Made by a program: the position numbers and the translations under genes. A stretch of 64,000 bases of DNA from Sitta carolinensis. Lineage: Eukaryota > Chordata > Aves > Passeriformes > Sittidae. The notes beneath the pieces were generated by a model. That model saw only the letters and a list, made by a program, of their open reading frames with translations, did not search any database and was not told the origin of the DNA. Location of the stretch: NCBI GenBank assembly GCA_032173965.1, contig CM063283.1:82090743-82154742 (forward strand), written 5' to 3'. Below are positions 52,063 to 64,000 of the stretch, piece after piece (positions within the stretch are counted from its first letter, which is position 1; each line of letters starts with the position of its first letter).

Positions 52063-55000
52063 GGTAGTTGTTGGCTTACAAAGTGAGGCTCCATTTTCAT
52101 TAGGCTTCCCTAAAGACTAGCAAACAATGTAGAATGAGAGAACGAAAAGAGCCCGTGGTATTCTAACCTTTTGAAAAATTCACATCAATTGGAATGGACT
52201 TCAGCTCTGGTCTTTGATCCTGCTTCCACAAACCTTGTTACTTTTTTTCTTGTTACTTTTCGTAGTCTAATTCTAGGGATATTACAGGAAAGAAAGAGTC
52301 AGGAAGTAATTAATGGATATGAGAAAAAAACTAGAGAAAAGTAAGGAGCCCCATCAGTTGTGGTGGTCTCAGAGGTTTTATAATCAATGTCAAAAGAGTT
52401 CTACCTAGGAGTGCTTTGAGATCCTTAATGCAGGAATTTATGCTTCTTACACCTCAGCAGGCGCAAGATCTGGATTTGTATCAGCTCCTGCTCTCACACT
52501 GTTTTCAGGCTGCTGAGGTGGGAGTGATGTGTTCTGGTTACCAGCACAGCACACACTGGAGGGTGAGTCTGGTGTTCTCTGGGAACTACCACTGCATGGC
52601 TGCCCTGCACTTGAAAATACTCTCTCCTATGTAAGAAAGGAAAGATGGTGAAATGGTTATAGCATCAGCTTTTTGGCACCAGGAGAGATTGAGTGCATGC
52701 TTTGACAAAAACTTGAGTCACTTAGATTATACTTACACAGACTACTAGGTCACCCCCACACCCACTCCCGCTAAAACAAACTGTAAGCTCAATCTTTACA
52801 TTTTTCCCAGCTGTCAAAAGCACAAACATGGCAGATCTGCTGAAGTAGGAGGAGAGTTCTCAGTTGTGGACACCCCACCACTCCTGGGAAAGCACCTGGA
52901 AATCCCAGGTGGGTGAAAGTCTTGCATGCAGGGGAGAGACAAGTGCTTTTCTCCCAAACCACCACAGTTAGAGATAAGCTCAGGAAGGTCCAAATATACA
53001 AAGTAATATACACACAAGGCTGCCCCTAAGTTTTCATATATTATGCACAATTCTACAGTAATGGGAATGCAAAATTACTGTTGGAAACATTGTGGTACAG
53101 AGAAAGTAATTTCTCATTTTCATAAGTAAATTGGTCAGTCGTTTTCCCATTAAAGGTAATTCATATCTTAAGAAATGGTAAAAACACCACTGATGTGAAA
53201 TCCAAGAGAACAAAATTATGTCCAAATCACAATATTTTTACTTTTGTCTAGTTTTACATTATTTAAGTTGGTAAACAACCAAACTTTTCTTAGTTTAAAA
53301 AAATAACTATTTCTGGATTTAGATTTGGCATGCCACATTCAGTCAGTGAAACTTCTGCTAATAACAGCTTGTCTCTCATTATTTAAATAAAAGAGTTTCA
53401 CCACAGTTCATAATAATAGAACAATAAAAGAAAAAATGTAAAAGTGAGATGCAGCAATTCCTTGGAGGTTATACATGCAAATTGCCCTGAATCTGAGCAA
53501 CACTGCAACAAGAAAAGCAATATTTTGGGACAACAGTTCTGCTTTTGTAATGAGCCTGTAAAATTCATTCCACTGAAATAGCTACAGGTATATTATACCC
53601 CATGAACTATTACAAAATTAAACTTCATAAGCAATATGCCAGTGCTTTGTGTGATGCATTTGCTAAAAGAATCATTCAATTTATCATGTTTTCCTGAAGC
53701 GTTATGAGACAAGATCTTTGAATAAAACTCATTTCATTAGGCTACCTTGTTACACTGGAAGATAAGATCTACACTTGACTAAAGGCATCATTCCATCATG
53801 CCCATAATCACCCTACCTGGAGAAGTAAACATTCAGGACCTTAGAAAAATGGCATTGCACTGCTTCACTAATGGTACTGAAGGAATACATTAAAAAAAGG
53901 TCCAGATGGATATGGTGAAAAATTATCTGAAAGCAAATGCAAGTACACAAAAAACTCTTCTGTATGTACTGGGGACAAGTTGTTTCAGCCAGGAATTCAC
54001 CCCAGCCTGGGAAAATAGCATACACCAGTCCAAGATGGTTAAAAGCCAGATCAAGGGGCACTTACTGCATGGTGCCTGCCTTGTTTTCCCATGCCAATTT
54101 GAAAAGGATCAAGCATTTCTGTCCATCCAGCCATCGGACTAGGAGAATCCTGCTAGGCTACTTACAATGACACTTGTATTTGCATAGTTTATTTCATTAA
54201 ATACTCCTGAAGGAGATCTGAATTCTAGCCCAAGCTGTGGCAGAAATTTCTTTGTGGCTTTGGGTTTAATTTTCAGTGCTTCAGTTTCTCAGCCTATTCA
54301 GAGGAAAGAGAACTGATAATATGAACCTTGAAGGTAGGTGCTGTGGTGCTATTTCTGGTCATTTGATGCATTTAGTTACCTGGAAACAAACAATTCAGAG
54401 GTTACAGAATTTGAAGACTGATGCATCTTTTTCCATTTTTCCTTTGTTCAAGTGTTATGAGACTCAACACTAAATATCTCCCTGCCCCGTTATGTGAATG
54501 AAAGGCAGCTCCAGTGAAGTCAACACATTCAAAGCCAAGGCAAAAGCAGAGCTCTGGCTTAACAAACTCTATTTCCCATTTCATATGTAAAGGTCCTGTG
54601 TGAGCCTCATGTCAGCTTACATGGCGTACAATACAGAAAACCTCATTTCCAAAGTTTCCCTAGGAAAAGTCAGCATCCCAAATACCTCTAATGAAACGTG
54701 TGACAAAACCTACATGCAAAGCCAAGGTGTTTCCAGACAGAATATTTGCTTCTCATGTGCCAGGATGCACATTGATGGCCACACAATAGTTTGGTGAGAA
54801 ATCTGGAAATTTCCTTATATTTTCCTGGCTTACTTTTAAGCCAGATAAATTCCTCACTCAAGCTTGCTATGCAACTGCACGACTCTTCTGGGCAGCCCTG
54901 AACAGAGAAGACAAAAACACGTTATTGGGAAGAAAACCGGGAATGGTTTTAAATGGTTTTGTAACAACTTGTTTTGTTAAAATCTTGAACAGGATTCTAG

Positions 55001-57184
55001 ATGGATAGTTAAATATGTTCAGAGAGATTCCTTCCATTGCTATTTCACATCTAAGTTGCAAGTCTCCATTTTTCTCAAAAGCATTTTTAATTATGTGGTT
55101 TTGATGTTTATGTGGTTTTGTTTATAACCACCACAAATGGGTCTGGAAAGGGAGATGGTTTTCTATTAAAAAATATTTCTGGATAAAAACATTAAGAATA
55201 TTTTAATTTCTTTCAAATTCTTTCCTCTTGCAGTGAAAACAGGAATATTTATTTTGGGATATTACTATTTTTGCCTTTCCACATTTATGCTTTTTTCATG
55301 TTCTTCTCCTCTTCCTCCTTTATGTCCTGTTCCATTTTGACAGCAGGAGAGAGAGAATGGAAAAGAAAAATTATCCTCCTTATTTTAAGGAAAGAAAGTT
55401 GTGTGGGATACACACAACACTTCTAATGAATATGTTGCTACTTTCCTGTGGAAAATAGGCAATTTTTACCAATTCTTATGTCTTGGTAAATAAATAATGT
55501 TTTTAAAAATCACTCTGATCAGCTATTCCTGGCACTTAGTTGCAGAGCACCTTCATATCCCTTGGAAGGTTACTGCCCAGCAAATAAATGCTTTTAACTC
55601 ACAAAAGCTGTGGATGCAACCTCAGATTTTATTTTTTTTTTTTTGTCTTTGCGTTCTACCTAATCCTTATACAAAATCGTGTTCCAGACTGAAGAACCTA
55701 GCAGCAAAGTTTCAAAGTTTCACCCTTACAATGCATGTAAGAATAAGTTACAATTCTCATAATGATATGTGCATTTAATCCTCATCATTACTCATCCTGG
55801 TATTCATTATATGGATTTTTGATTCAATAGTGTATATGTCAGCCTGTGTGAGAATCTGTCCTGGAAATTTTAAATTGACTCCAATTTCAAAATAGCCAGC
55901 AAGAAGTGAGCTTTTTTTTTTGGTTTTTTTTTAAGTCCTTGTTTGATGAGGTGCCTGAAGGAAATGCATTCCCTCTGTCCCAGCTAAGCCATAAGAATCA
56001 AGGGAGAAGCAAAGGATGAAAAAGCATGTGAGCAAACCCCTTCAGAACCCCTTCAGAGAGGTGCATGCTTTGCTGATGGTAGAACTTGAACACAGCACGA
56101 GGAAAGGCTCAAGGACAGGGAGTTTTCGTTTATCCAGGTCAGCATTGTGTCAGGGTGCAATTAAAGGCACTTTATCTGTACTGTGCATTGTTTGATGAAA
56201 AAATTACATTTTTACTATAAATGTGGTTCAGTGCTTTGCTATGGGTTTTTGATAGGGGTTTCACCAGGATCACCACTGTTATGTAAGGCATATATTCACC
56301 TGAAAGACTTCTGTCTTTCAGGCAGAAGTATGGTCCTTTATGGTAAGAACCAAAGAAAGGCAAATATCTAAAAAGCCCAAGTAAAACACAGCTAACTTAC
56401 AAAGCACTTGATTTGTTAGGAAGAGAATAACACATCTTGACAAATGACTGTTGTAAAACCCTTCTTCAGGTGCCACCACAGATGACCATTTCTGAAGCTC
56501 TGAGGACAGGGATAATATCTTAACAGTCCCTGATGCCTTATAAGCAGCAGACAGGTCAGGTAGATGCATTTTAAAGATCCAAGAGCCTGTCTTATGAAAG
56601 GAAAGAAAACATAAAAACACTGTCAGAAAGAGACAGAATATTAAATGTCACCAGAACATGAAGAAAAACAATGAGAAAGATGGAAAGAAATCTAATCTCA
56701 TGAAAATGCTTTCCAGCCTTTTACAAATTACAGTCCCTGAGACATTTTTGCAGTGGTGCTGCACATCCTTGCATGACGAATTCAGCATTATTAACAATAG
56801 GTTTGATTTTCTTGGTTACTTTCTGTGATTCTCTTAGAAGCAGTCCATTGACCCTCAGGGTACACTGGTAACCACTGTGATAGTATAATTATGATTTACT
56901 AAGTATGAAGGGACAAATTTTCAAAGACCGGGGCTGGAATTTCACTTCGTAAATGGAACTAATAATATTCAAAGTAACACAATTATATCCAAACGTGGCA
57001 TGCTTAGAAAATGTAGGAACACATAATTTCCTAATCATTTACTACAAATGTCTTTATCAGGAACAAGATCCTCCTACAAAGAATTCTCCTTTACTATCAT
57101 ACTGAACTCTGCCTGTCTTGTATTCAGCAGCATTGTATAAATATTTTTAAGTTAAGAAACAACTATATGATATGAAGCCATGTC
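52063..57184. other. Non-coding unique sequence with one old repeat
   Basis: Apart from the MIR/L3-like piece at 54213-54325, only T runs (55629-55643 and 55910-55932) and short chance frames are present. Confidence 0.5.
54213..54325 (+). repeat. MIR/L3-like remnant
   Basis: GATCTGAATTCTAGCCCAAGC, then TGTGGCTTTGGG, then GTGCTTCAGTTTCTCAG appear in the order of a MIR/L3-type core and tail on the plus strand. The GAAG|GTAGGT donor-like site at about 54332 lies next to this old repeat. Confidence 0.5.
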
Positions 57185-57246
57185 CTCAGCTGGAGTAAAT
57201 CAGCTCTACTGAAGCAACAGCATTGTGCTGATGTACACCAGCTGAA
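57185..57246. repeat. Ancient palindromic repeat fragment (hairpin)
   Basis: The arm CAGCTGGAGTAAATCAGC (57187-57204) pairs with GCTGATGTACACCAGCTG (57227-57244) at 16 of 18 positions, across a 22-base loop. From memory, this closely matches a common amniote repeat seen in turtles, crocodilians and birds, whose arms read CAGCTGGTGTAAATCAGC. That family identity is recall and has not been searched. Confidence 0.6.
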
Positions 57247-60200
57247 GTTCTCGACAATTTTTCAAAATAACAAGTGCTTTGAAGTGACCAGAGCTACAGC
57301 TTCTTAACAACCTGATACAGCAGATGAATGTAAATCTCACAAGTCATTTCAAGTTCCTGATCTCCCATTTCTATTGAAAATAGAGACATCAAAAAAGTGA
57401 TGTATTGCATCTCATTTTTATTGTCCATGAGGAGGATGCAGGTGAAAGGAAGCAAAGGGCAGCAAGGGTGTGGGGCTAGAGTCTGTTTCTGAAACTGCCA
57501 AGGCAACAAAACTGTAGGTGTCAGCTTACCTGCAGTTCATGCTGTCTCACACCAGCCACCCAATCCAGGTGAAAGTCACGTCTCTATCATTTGGCACTTC
57601 AGAGTCATTTACATTTATATGTAATTGTTTTTTGAGTGTGCATGTGTTCAGAGGAGCTGGATGGCTTGGGAATTGTTAATAGGATATTAAAGCCTGTCAC
57701 CAAAAGGCCACTAGTTCAAAACCAGAGCAGTTGTTTGACCAGCCAAAAGGTGCTAAGTTTCTGCTAGCTGATCTGCAGCTTGGATGAAATTAGTTGATGA
57801 TTTCAGCCTGGACATGTGTCCCTATCACAAAATAGCTCTGTTGCTGCAGCTGTCAGAAAGGACATCTTGTGGATATTGTCAACAGAAAGGTCAAGGACTG
57901 ATGGTGTGAGTGTGTAGATGACCTTTTCCTCTCACCCCAAGAAGTTTGTTTTCTAGGCGGTCTAGGAGACATGCTGCTGTAACAATGTGGGAAATGTCAC
58001 CCAGCTGCTGCCCTTGCTAGTAGGCTTCTGGAGGTTAAATCATGATACCAGACCTGTGGATGTTAAACCTCATGCCTTTCAGAATCATTTTTAAAGCCTG
58101 AATGAAGTGCTGTGATGACAGTAATAAATAAACATGCAGAGAGACCTATAACAGGCTTCGAAAAAAGCATTTGCAAAACATGTGGCTCAGTACACCTCTC
58201 TTACTAAATTTTGCTGACAATGCCAGCAGGTGCCTGGTGGCAGAATTACTGATTTGTATTTTTTCTTTCCCTAGCATCTATTTTACTGACTGTTCGGGGC
58301 TTTTTTTCCCTAGCTCTATAGGATTTATGCCCTTCACTAAGCACCTGCTTCCCATATAGAAAATAAATTATTTGGGTTTGTCTGCCTTGCAGTGGGATGA
58401 AGAAAGGAATGGAAGCCCAATGCACCCATTTAGCTACCAAGAACCCCAGAGTAACAGAAAGCCATAATTAGGCTCCTTGACCTCAGCAACACAAAATGAA
58501 AGGGTAAAACCTCCCTCTGTGCTGCAGAAACAGATTGAGACAAAGTCATCTTGCACAGAGTAGCATCAGCAGAAGCCGATGCTAAGGCTTTCACTACTCT
58601 CCTCTCCTTCCAAGACAGCATAGGATCAGCTGGGAACAGCCTCACCTCCATCTGCTTAAGGATGGCAATGTACCCACTGTTCACAGAAGGCAAATGCATA
58701 CGCTTAATTTTATCCCTCAGCAAAATCAGGTAGGTGGGTTGGAAAGACGACATCAAGCCATGACAACACAGACTTCAAAACTAGGTAGCTCATGAACTAC
58801 ATGCCACATCATTTATTGTGATTATTGTTAAAGCCAGCTCCAAATTACATGTTCCTCCCTCTAGATCTGCAGTTACTTGTACATAAACTGAGTAGCAAAA
58901 CATCTGATAAGGATCTGTCTGTAGGAGTTTCAGTCACCTCTCTAGACTGAAATGTGTCTGTACTTGCAGAGGTGAGGCTTTACTGAGGTACTGAAAGGGG
59001 ATGGAAGCCCTTCACTCCTCACACCTCAAGAGAACTTGGACACAAGTCAGAGCTTTGCATCTGCTCTTATTTCAAGTAAACAGTCACCTCAGAGTTTCCT
59101 GAAGCCTCAAAAATATTCTTCCTCTGCATACAACTGACCACCTAAGCTCTACCACATTTGGGGTCTCAGATCAATAAAAAGATAAAAATATCTCCCTTGT
59201 TATTTCCTTGGGAAATGTCCATATCTTCAGTCTTCTGTGGTTGTTTGTACACCTGCACAGATGATCAAACACTTCAGATTTATCAAAAACAGCAAAACTG
59301 AAACAGATGTACTGTGGCAAAGCAGGTGAGTACAGTTATTAACCAAATCTGGTGTCTGGAAGGAGCTGGTAAGCAGCTCCCCTACTGAAAACACAAATTA
59401 AAATGGTTCTCTCTTTACGGTGACTAGCTGAGTCCAGACTTAGACAAAATTAACCAAAATATATTTAAGAGAGCAAAAGCAGTCACAACAGTAACCACTG
59501 GCATGAGCAGCTGAATCCCATTCCCATTGAAAGTCCCAACATCAAAAATATCTACTTGTTTGCCAAGTTACTTACAGGCAGCTCAGGGGCAGATAGCTAA
59601 AGACCAGTTTACTTTCAAGGGGATTTCCTAATTGTAGTTTGCTCCTGTTTCTGAAACTGGCGTAATTTCTGCAGCTAATATGTTGTATTGTGAGGTTAAG
59701 GGTCTGTGGTCACTACATCATTATACACACTGAATAAATATTTGAGAGCTATTGTAAATTGCACCTTATATCATGTTGTTTTCTACTTGTTTATTGAACA
59801 GCTCTCCAAAAGGTGTCTGAGGGAGGTTTATTAGTGTACTTTATATTACAGTAGTATGTACAGGCTGTCATTAAGCACCATTCAAGCATGGAGTAAGAGA
59901 AAGTCCCAGGTCTTAAATTTCACATGCAAGGTGGTTAGAGGAGCTCTGGGTTGGGAAGCAAGGCAGCAGCAGAGGCAAGAATAAGCCCATGGACTCCTAG
60001 TGCCTACTCAGCACCTTCCCTCCTGAAGCTGATTCATGCCACTAAGTCTTCTTCCTGCTGGAACCTTTTGTCCTGTTTGGCTCTTTATTAGTCTGTGGTT
60101 AATGTAGTGCCTAGAAAAGTCACAAGTGGGATGTGAATAGAAAGTTTTGAAAAAGAGAAACTCCCTTTCTCTTTTCATTTGCCATAGCACTGACAGGTGA

Positions 60201-61426
60201 CTAGCCCACCCCACCACCTTGTGTGGTTCCAACCCCAATGGAGTTGTGTCCACAAGCAGCAAAGCAGCACTGTGTATTCCTCCAGCTCACAATCTCCATT
60301 TGTAAATGCTGCATGTGGGCCTCACCTATTATGAAATCCTGTAGCACTCTTATGCAAAGGTGGGATTTACTCATGTATAACTAGGACACAGCTTGTGAGA
60401 ACCTAATGCTGAAAGAAAAACCGCAATTTAGAAATTGAAAATAATTTTTTTCCTTACTGTGGGACTGAGGAAATCTATTTGGTCTAGATCCTTTTCGAGT
60501 AATAAATATATGTTGTATTTGTTCAATTTGAGCTCATGGCAATAATGCTATACCAATTATTCTCTCTAGTTGTGCTCACGCACAGTTAAAGGAAATTGTA
60601 AAGTTTTTGGCAATGTTTTGTAAAAGATAGGTACAGCATGATAGAGTGAAATGGCCATGTATCAGCTAAGCTGTTCAAGCACAGTCATCTAGAAACTGGC
60701 AGTGGTTTAACTCAGAAGTTATTAGTCATACTATCAGGAATTATCTTTGAATGAGCATCAGAGTAACAACATCATGCCAATTCTGAAGGAAGCAATCAGT
60801 GTACCAGACTTTATGTAAAAAAACCCCACTGTTCACATGATGAAGTTTTCCAGTTCCTTTCACATTAGTAGGCAAGTCACCACAAAAATCTGTTATTCAG
60901 GTACTGTAAGAAGGTATAATTTAAAGACTAACAAAGATGAGAATCTAGGGGACATAATCTGAAATGAAGGAAGTATTGAAGGAACTTGAAGCACTTAGGG
61001 AATAAACATGAGATGAAACTCAGTAAAGGCCTTAAAACGTATAAAAGTTCTCCTCTGAAAAGAGGATAATCTCTTCCTCATACTTGTGTTTGAAACCTTG
61101 CAAATTATGGGCAGAAATTATGGGTGGAAGGATTCAAGACATATCCAGGAGTCTCTTTCTAACAGCAGGGACTGTGGAGTACCAGAACAAATTGTTTGAC
61201 AAGGGCATGGCATTAACATCTCTGCAACATAGATAAACACGCACCGGAATTAGACAGACACCATGGTCCCTTCAGCTCTCTGATTCCCTGACATCCCACA
61301 GCAGGTAATGTATGCCCCCAGTACCACTCAACTAATTCAGTAAACCTGTGGGTTTGGACATGACATACTGCTCCAAATACATTTCTGCAATAACACTGCC
61401 ACAGCCTACTGTCTTGGACTGTGCTG
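57247..61426. other. Non-coding unique sequence
   Basis: No gene is recognised. A weak exon-like interval at 59261-59325 is discussed among the rejected items. Confidence 0.5.
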
Positions 61427-61432
61427 GGCAGC
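61427..61432. repeat. Target-site duplication of LTR copy 2, one side
   Basis: GGCAGC directly abuts the LTR end TGTTAGG and is repeated exactly at 62071-62076. Confidence 0.88.
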
Positions 61433-61660
61433 TGTTAGGTTTTTTTAAAATATATAAATATAAAAATATATGGGGTTTTTTTCCTGTTTCTGTTTCTTTG
61501 TTTTTCTTGTCTGGGCCTTTCTGGGGTTTCTGAGAGCTCTGTGGCCTTGGCTTTCACCTAACTTAACTTGTCTCTGTCTCTGTGAAGGCTCTCTGTTTTC
61601 CCCCAGCCCTGTGTCTGAAGAAGAGGTCGAGTCGTCTGTTTTCTCGTGTTCAGGAATTTG

Positions 61661-61666
61661 TTTATT
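61661..61666 (-). terminator. LTR polyadenylation signal (copy 2)
   Basis: TTTATT on the plus strand is AATAAA on the minus strand, about 100 bp downstream of the TATA box and inside the AACAAAGAATAAACAAAT stretch shared with copy 1. Confidence 0.6.
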
Positions 61667-61761
61667 CTTTGTTATCACATAGTCATTCCCTGGCCTGCCA
61701 CAGCTTCTCTGCAGGCCAGTGCTCTCCTCTTTGGTCTGTCCACCCTTGGGAGGGCACTATC

Positions 61762-61768
61762 TTTTATA
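61762..61768 (-). promoter_or_regulatory. LTR TATA box (copy 2)
   Basis: TTTTATA on the plus strand reads TATAAAA on the minus strand. It is followed there by GATA, as in copy 1, at the equivalent place in the LTR. Confidence 0.6.
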
Positions 61769-62070
61769 CTGAAAATTGCGTATACTTTATTTATAACAAT
61801 TCTCCAATATCTATCCACTATGTTGTACAGTGTACTTTTGTTCTAAACCAATCCAAATGTGCCACACCACCACAGAAGATGGAGAACAAGAGGACAAAGA
61901 AGAAGCTCAGGGACACACCCCATTTCCTCCATCTTTGCCCCCTGATCTCACATTCTAAAATCCACAAATTCTACTTTTTCACCATGTGACATACTAGTTA
62001 TCATTCTATCTAAATTCTTGTGACTTATAAATCTTCCCAGGACAGTCAGAAGGATTTCCTGGTTCCCACA

Positions 62071-62076
62071 GGCAGC
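62071..62076. repeat. Target-site duplication of LTR copy 2, other side
   Basis: GGCAGC directly abuts the LTR end TTCCCACA and matches 61427-61432 without mismatch. Confidence 0.88.
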
Positions 62077-64000
62077 CAGCTGTCTGCTGGGGATCTGTGA
62101 ATAAAAAGAGAACTAAAACTCACACCCAAAAGTCTCTTTGTTATAACAGTAACATTGTATTTAGGGGAAATAGTCTTCAAAGGATCCAGACAAGATAGAT
62201 AGTGAGCACAAAAATGTAATATCCATGGTACAGTGGAAGCGTTCATATTAGTATGATGGAGATTTCAAAACATTTGAAAGACTGGCACCAAACCTTCAAG
62301 ACCTGGCTCCTTTTAAGGAAGAAACAATAGTCTAAATTGGTTAATTAAATAGTGATTCATAAGAACTGTTTTCTGGTATTCAAACTGGATGAAGTGTAGA
62401 TGGTACTGAATTGTTTATTGTTTGTTACTAGAGGGTAAGCATTTTGAAGTCTGGAATAGAAGTTATCTTAGTATTCACTAGCACTACCATACATTAAAAA
62501 AAACACTTCTCCAGTGTGAATGAAGAGAATATGCCGTACAGCATGGTATTGCTGTTATTAAAAAAATCCTTAAATATTAAAATGGACTTCCACACGTGGT
62601 CTCACTTCTGGACAAGAAGCAGCCAACTGATAGGAATGTTTGCAGTTTACTCACAAAAGAAATTGGAAGTTCCTCGAGGTACTCCTGCAGAGAAGTGACT
62701 ATTAGGCACTGCAGAGCCTCCTGAGATAAAAAGACACCAACACAAACTTTCATATGCAAAACTAATCCAAAATAAACTGTTCTCTAAGGCTTATAAATAT
62801 TTAACTTTTCCTTTTTTAAATATTACCTTGACTTGGTGATGGTAGGGACATGAGATTCCTTCCAGTTTTACATCTTCCCTTTCTTATATTCCCTTTTTCT
62901 TTTTCCCTCTGACTTTTCTACGTGCAACATCCTCCAGACTTAGGAGAAAATTAATGTCTACAAGAAAGTGGCTAATGTTTTCAGGACTTGCAACTTGATA
63001 AAAACATAACAAAAAATTTTCCCACCTAATTTATACCCTAAAAAAATCTGTAAATATTTGAATCATTACTCAAATGTTTGAATTACTGTATGATTACCTG
63101 AGATTGCAGAGGGCTATGCTAGGTGAACTGGTGGGTTTGTTTAATACTGTGGTTGTTCTGTGAATGATAGTTCATTCAAACAAACCAAACAGAACCTACA
63201 AGCAGATGAGATTTGTTCATCTTGCACCCAAATGTCTTTCTTTGTGGGACAATACATGCTATTTTTCAATGGTGAATTCCATGAAAATAAATACATTTTA
63301 CGATCCATGAGACCAATAAAACCTAACTCGGCTTGAAAGATGAATTTCAGTTTTCAAATAATCCCAGTGAAATGAGTGTGAAATACCTACAGATGAAGAA
63401 TTATTCATAGAAATTATTCAGACAATAGTTTCAAATAACCAGCAAATGTGAGAAAACTGCAAGCTATTAACACACAATTCACATGCCAGAAAAGAGGCAG
63501 TGTATGAAATAAATTACTCAATGCAAAGAGTTTTACTGGTGTTTTTTTTCCAAACATTGCATTACCAGCAGCACCCTTTTACAGACTAAATCACTGATGA
63601 GATGGGTTTAGTAGCACAAAGCTTACAGAGAAAGTTTACACACACTGTCCTGCAAGCTTGAGACGCCAAAATAGAAGTTTTAGAACTTTTTTGTAAACAG
63701 ACAAGGAGAGACGTGGCTGCAGAGGACCATTCACAGCATCTAGCTGGAGCTCATATTCTGTTTGGCCATCTAGAGGAGGCCACAGAAGGAAACATGAGTC
63801 TGTGATATTAATTTAAGACACATCTTAACAACCTAGAGTGTGATGTTGTGAATATTCCTTATAGCATCTTGGAGGAGACATTGGAGACAACCCAAGATGG
63901 ACAACTATTCTATAGATGTGAAGCAGAGAGAACCAGTCTACAAGGATCAGCAGTATGCCACCTGATTTTCAGGCAAGCAATCTCAACAGAAACTTATGCA
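62077..64000. other. Non-coding, AT-rich unique sequence
   Basis: No gene, RNA or repeat is recognised up to the end of the window. Confidence 0.55.

Larger units (their letters stand above)
61433..62070 (-). mobile_element. Solo LTR, endogenous retrovirus (class II/ERVK-like), copy 2
   Basis: A 638-bp element whose plus-strand ends are TGTTAGG and TTCCCACA. A perfect 6-bp duplication GGCAGC flanks it (61427-61432 and 62071-62076). Read on the minus strand it begins TGTGGGAACCAGGA and aligns end to end with the LTR at 26054-26632. The TATA box (minus-strand TATAAAAG, at 61762-61768) and AATAAA (61661-61666) lie in the same order, which sets the minus orientation. It is fuller than copy 1, keeping about 60 bp of U5 between the ACAGAGACAGAGACA stretch and the AT-rich end. 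No gag, pol or env sequence flanks it. Open frames running through it, up to 135 codons, are chance frames in LTR sequence. Confidence 0.9.

Noticed and set aside
56303..56339. 21-bp micro-exon-like segment between CTGTCTTTCAG and ATG|GTAAGA
   Set aside because: Far too short to judge. The CTTTCAG lies within a small inverted repeat (CTGAAAGAC...GTCTTTCAG), which explains the motif.
59261..59325. 65-bp interval between CACCTGCACAG and CAG|GTGAGT, open in one frame
   Set aside because: There is no recognisable peptide, and similar pairs occur elsewhere (for example 31625-31674). Not kept without transcript evidence.
61582..61989. Plus-strand frame of 135 codons
   Set aside because: It is antisense to and wholly inside LTR copy 2, and is not open in copy 1.
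1..64000. CRISPR arrays, operons, phage or plasmid modules
   Set aside because: No spaced direct-repeat array, ribosome-binding-site-led gene runs or prokaryotic genes are present. The repeat content is vertebrate.

Overview
This window looks like AT-rich, gene-poor DNA from a bird, most probably a songbird. The evidence is three solitary retroviral LTRs of the kind that litter passerine genomes, a background of very old amniote repeat fragments (MIR/L3-like pieces and pieces of a palindromic repeat family familiar from turtles, crocodilians and birds), ordinary vertebrate microsatellites, and no bacterial-style gene packing. The species and chromosome cannot be determined from the sequence. 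The family attributions for ancient repeats come from recall of their consensus shapes, not from a search.

No protein-coding gene is recognised with confidence. The open frames are short, on both strands, and mostly end at chance stops. The longest frames lie in GC-rich LTR sequence (about 48.15-48.74 kb), inside another LTR (61.6-62.0 kb), or run through a poly-A/T tract (about 11.43-11.86 kb). Three short stretches have a splice-acceptor-like start, a GTAAGT donor and exactly one open frame between them: 7080-7164 (+), 28187-28284 (+) and 32560-32608 (-). They are listed as candidate exons at low confidence. If any is real, the window is mostly large introns; if none is, it is an intergenic desert.

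Layout. 1-26 kb: unique AT-rich sequence with ancient repeat fragments at 2.1, 7.4, 13.35, 17.3, 22.6 and 23.0 kb, an exact-looking 86-bp tandem duplication at 20.75-20.92 kb, and a nested TA/TG microsatellite at 23.05 kb. 26.05-26.63 kb: a plus-strand solo LTR with a perfect 6-bp target duplication. 27-47 kb: unique sequence, (TATC)14 at 36.4 kb, an A38 tract at 40.07 kb, and (AT)22 at 44.06 kb. 47.35-48.79 kb: a long minus-strand LTR of a different family with a GC-rich U3. 49-61 kb: unique sequence with MIR/L3-like remains at 51.8-52.06 and 54.2 kb, and an ancient hairpin repeat at 57.19 kb. 61.43-62.07 kb: a second copy of the 26-kb LTR family, inverted, again with a perfect 6-bp target duplication. 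62-64 kb: unique sequence.

No novel molecular system was found. The best-supported results are the three LTR insertions with exact ends, the tandem duplication and the microsatellites. The exon candidates and enhancer-like blocks need comparative or transcript data.
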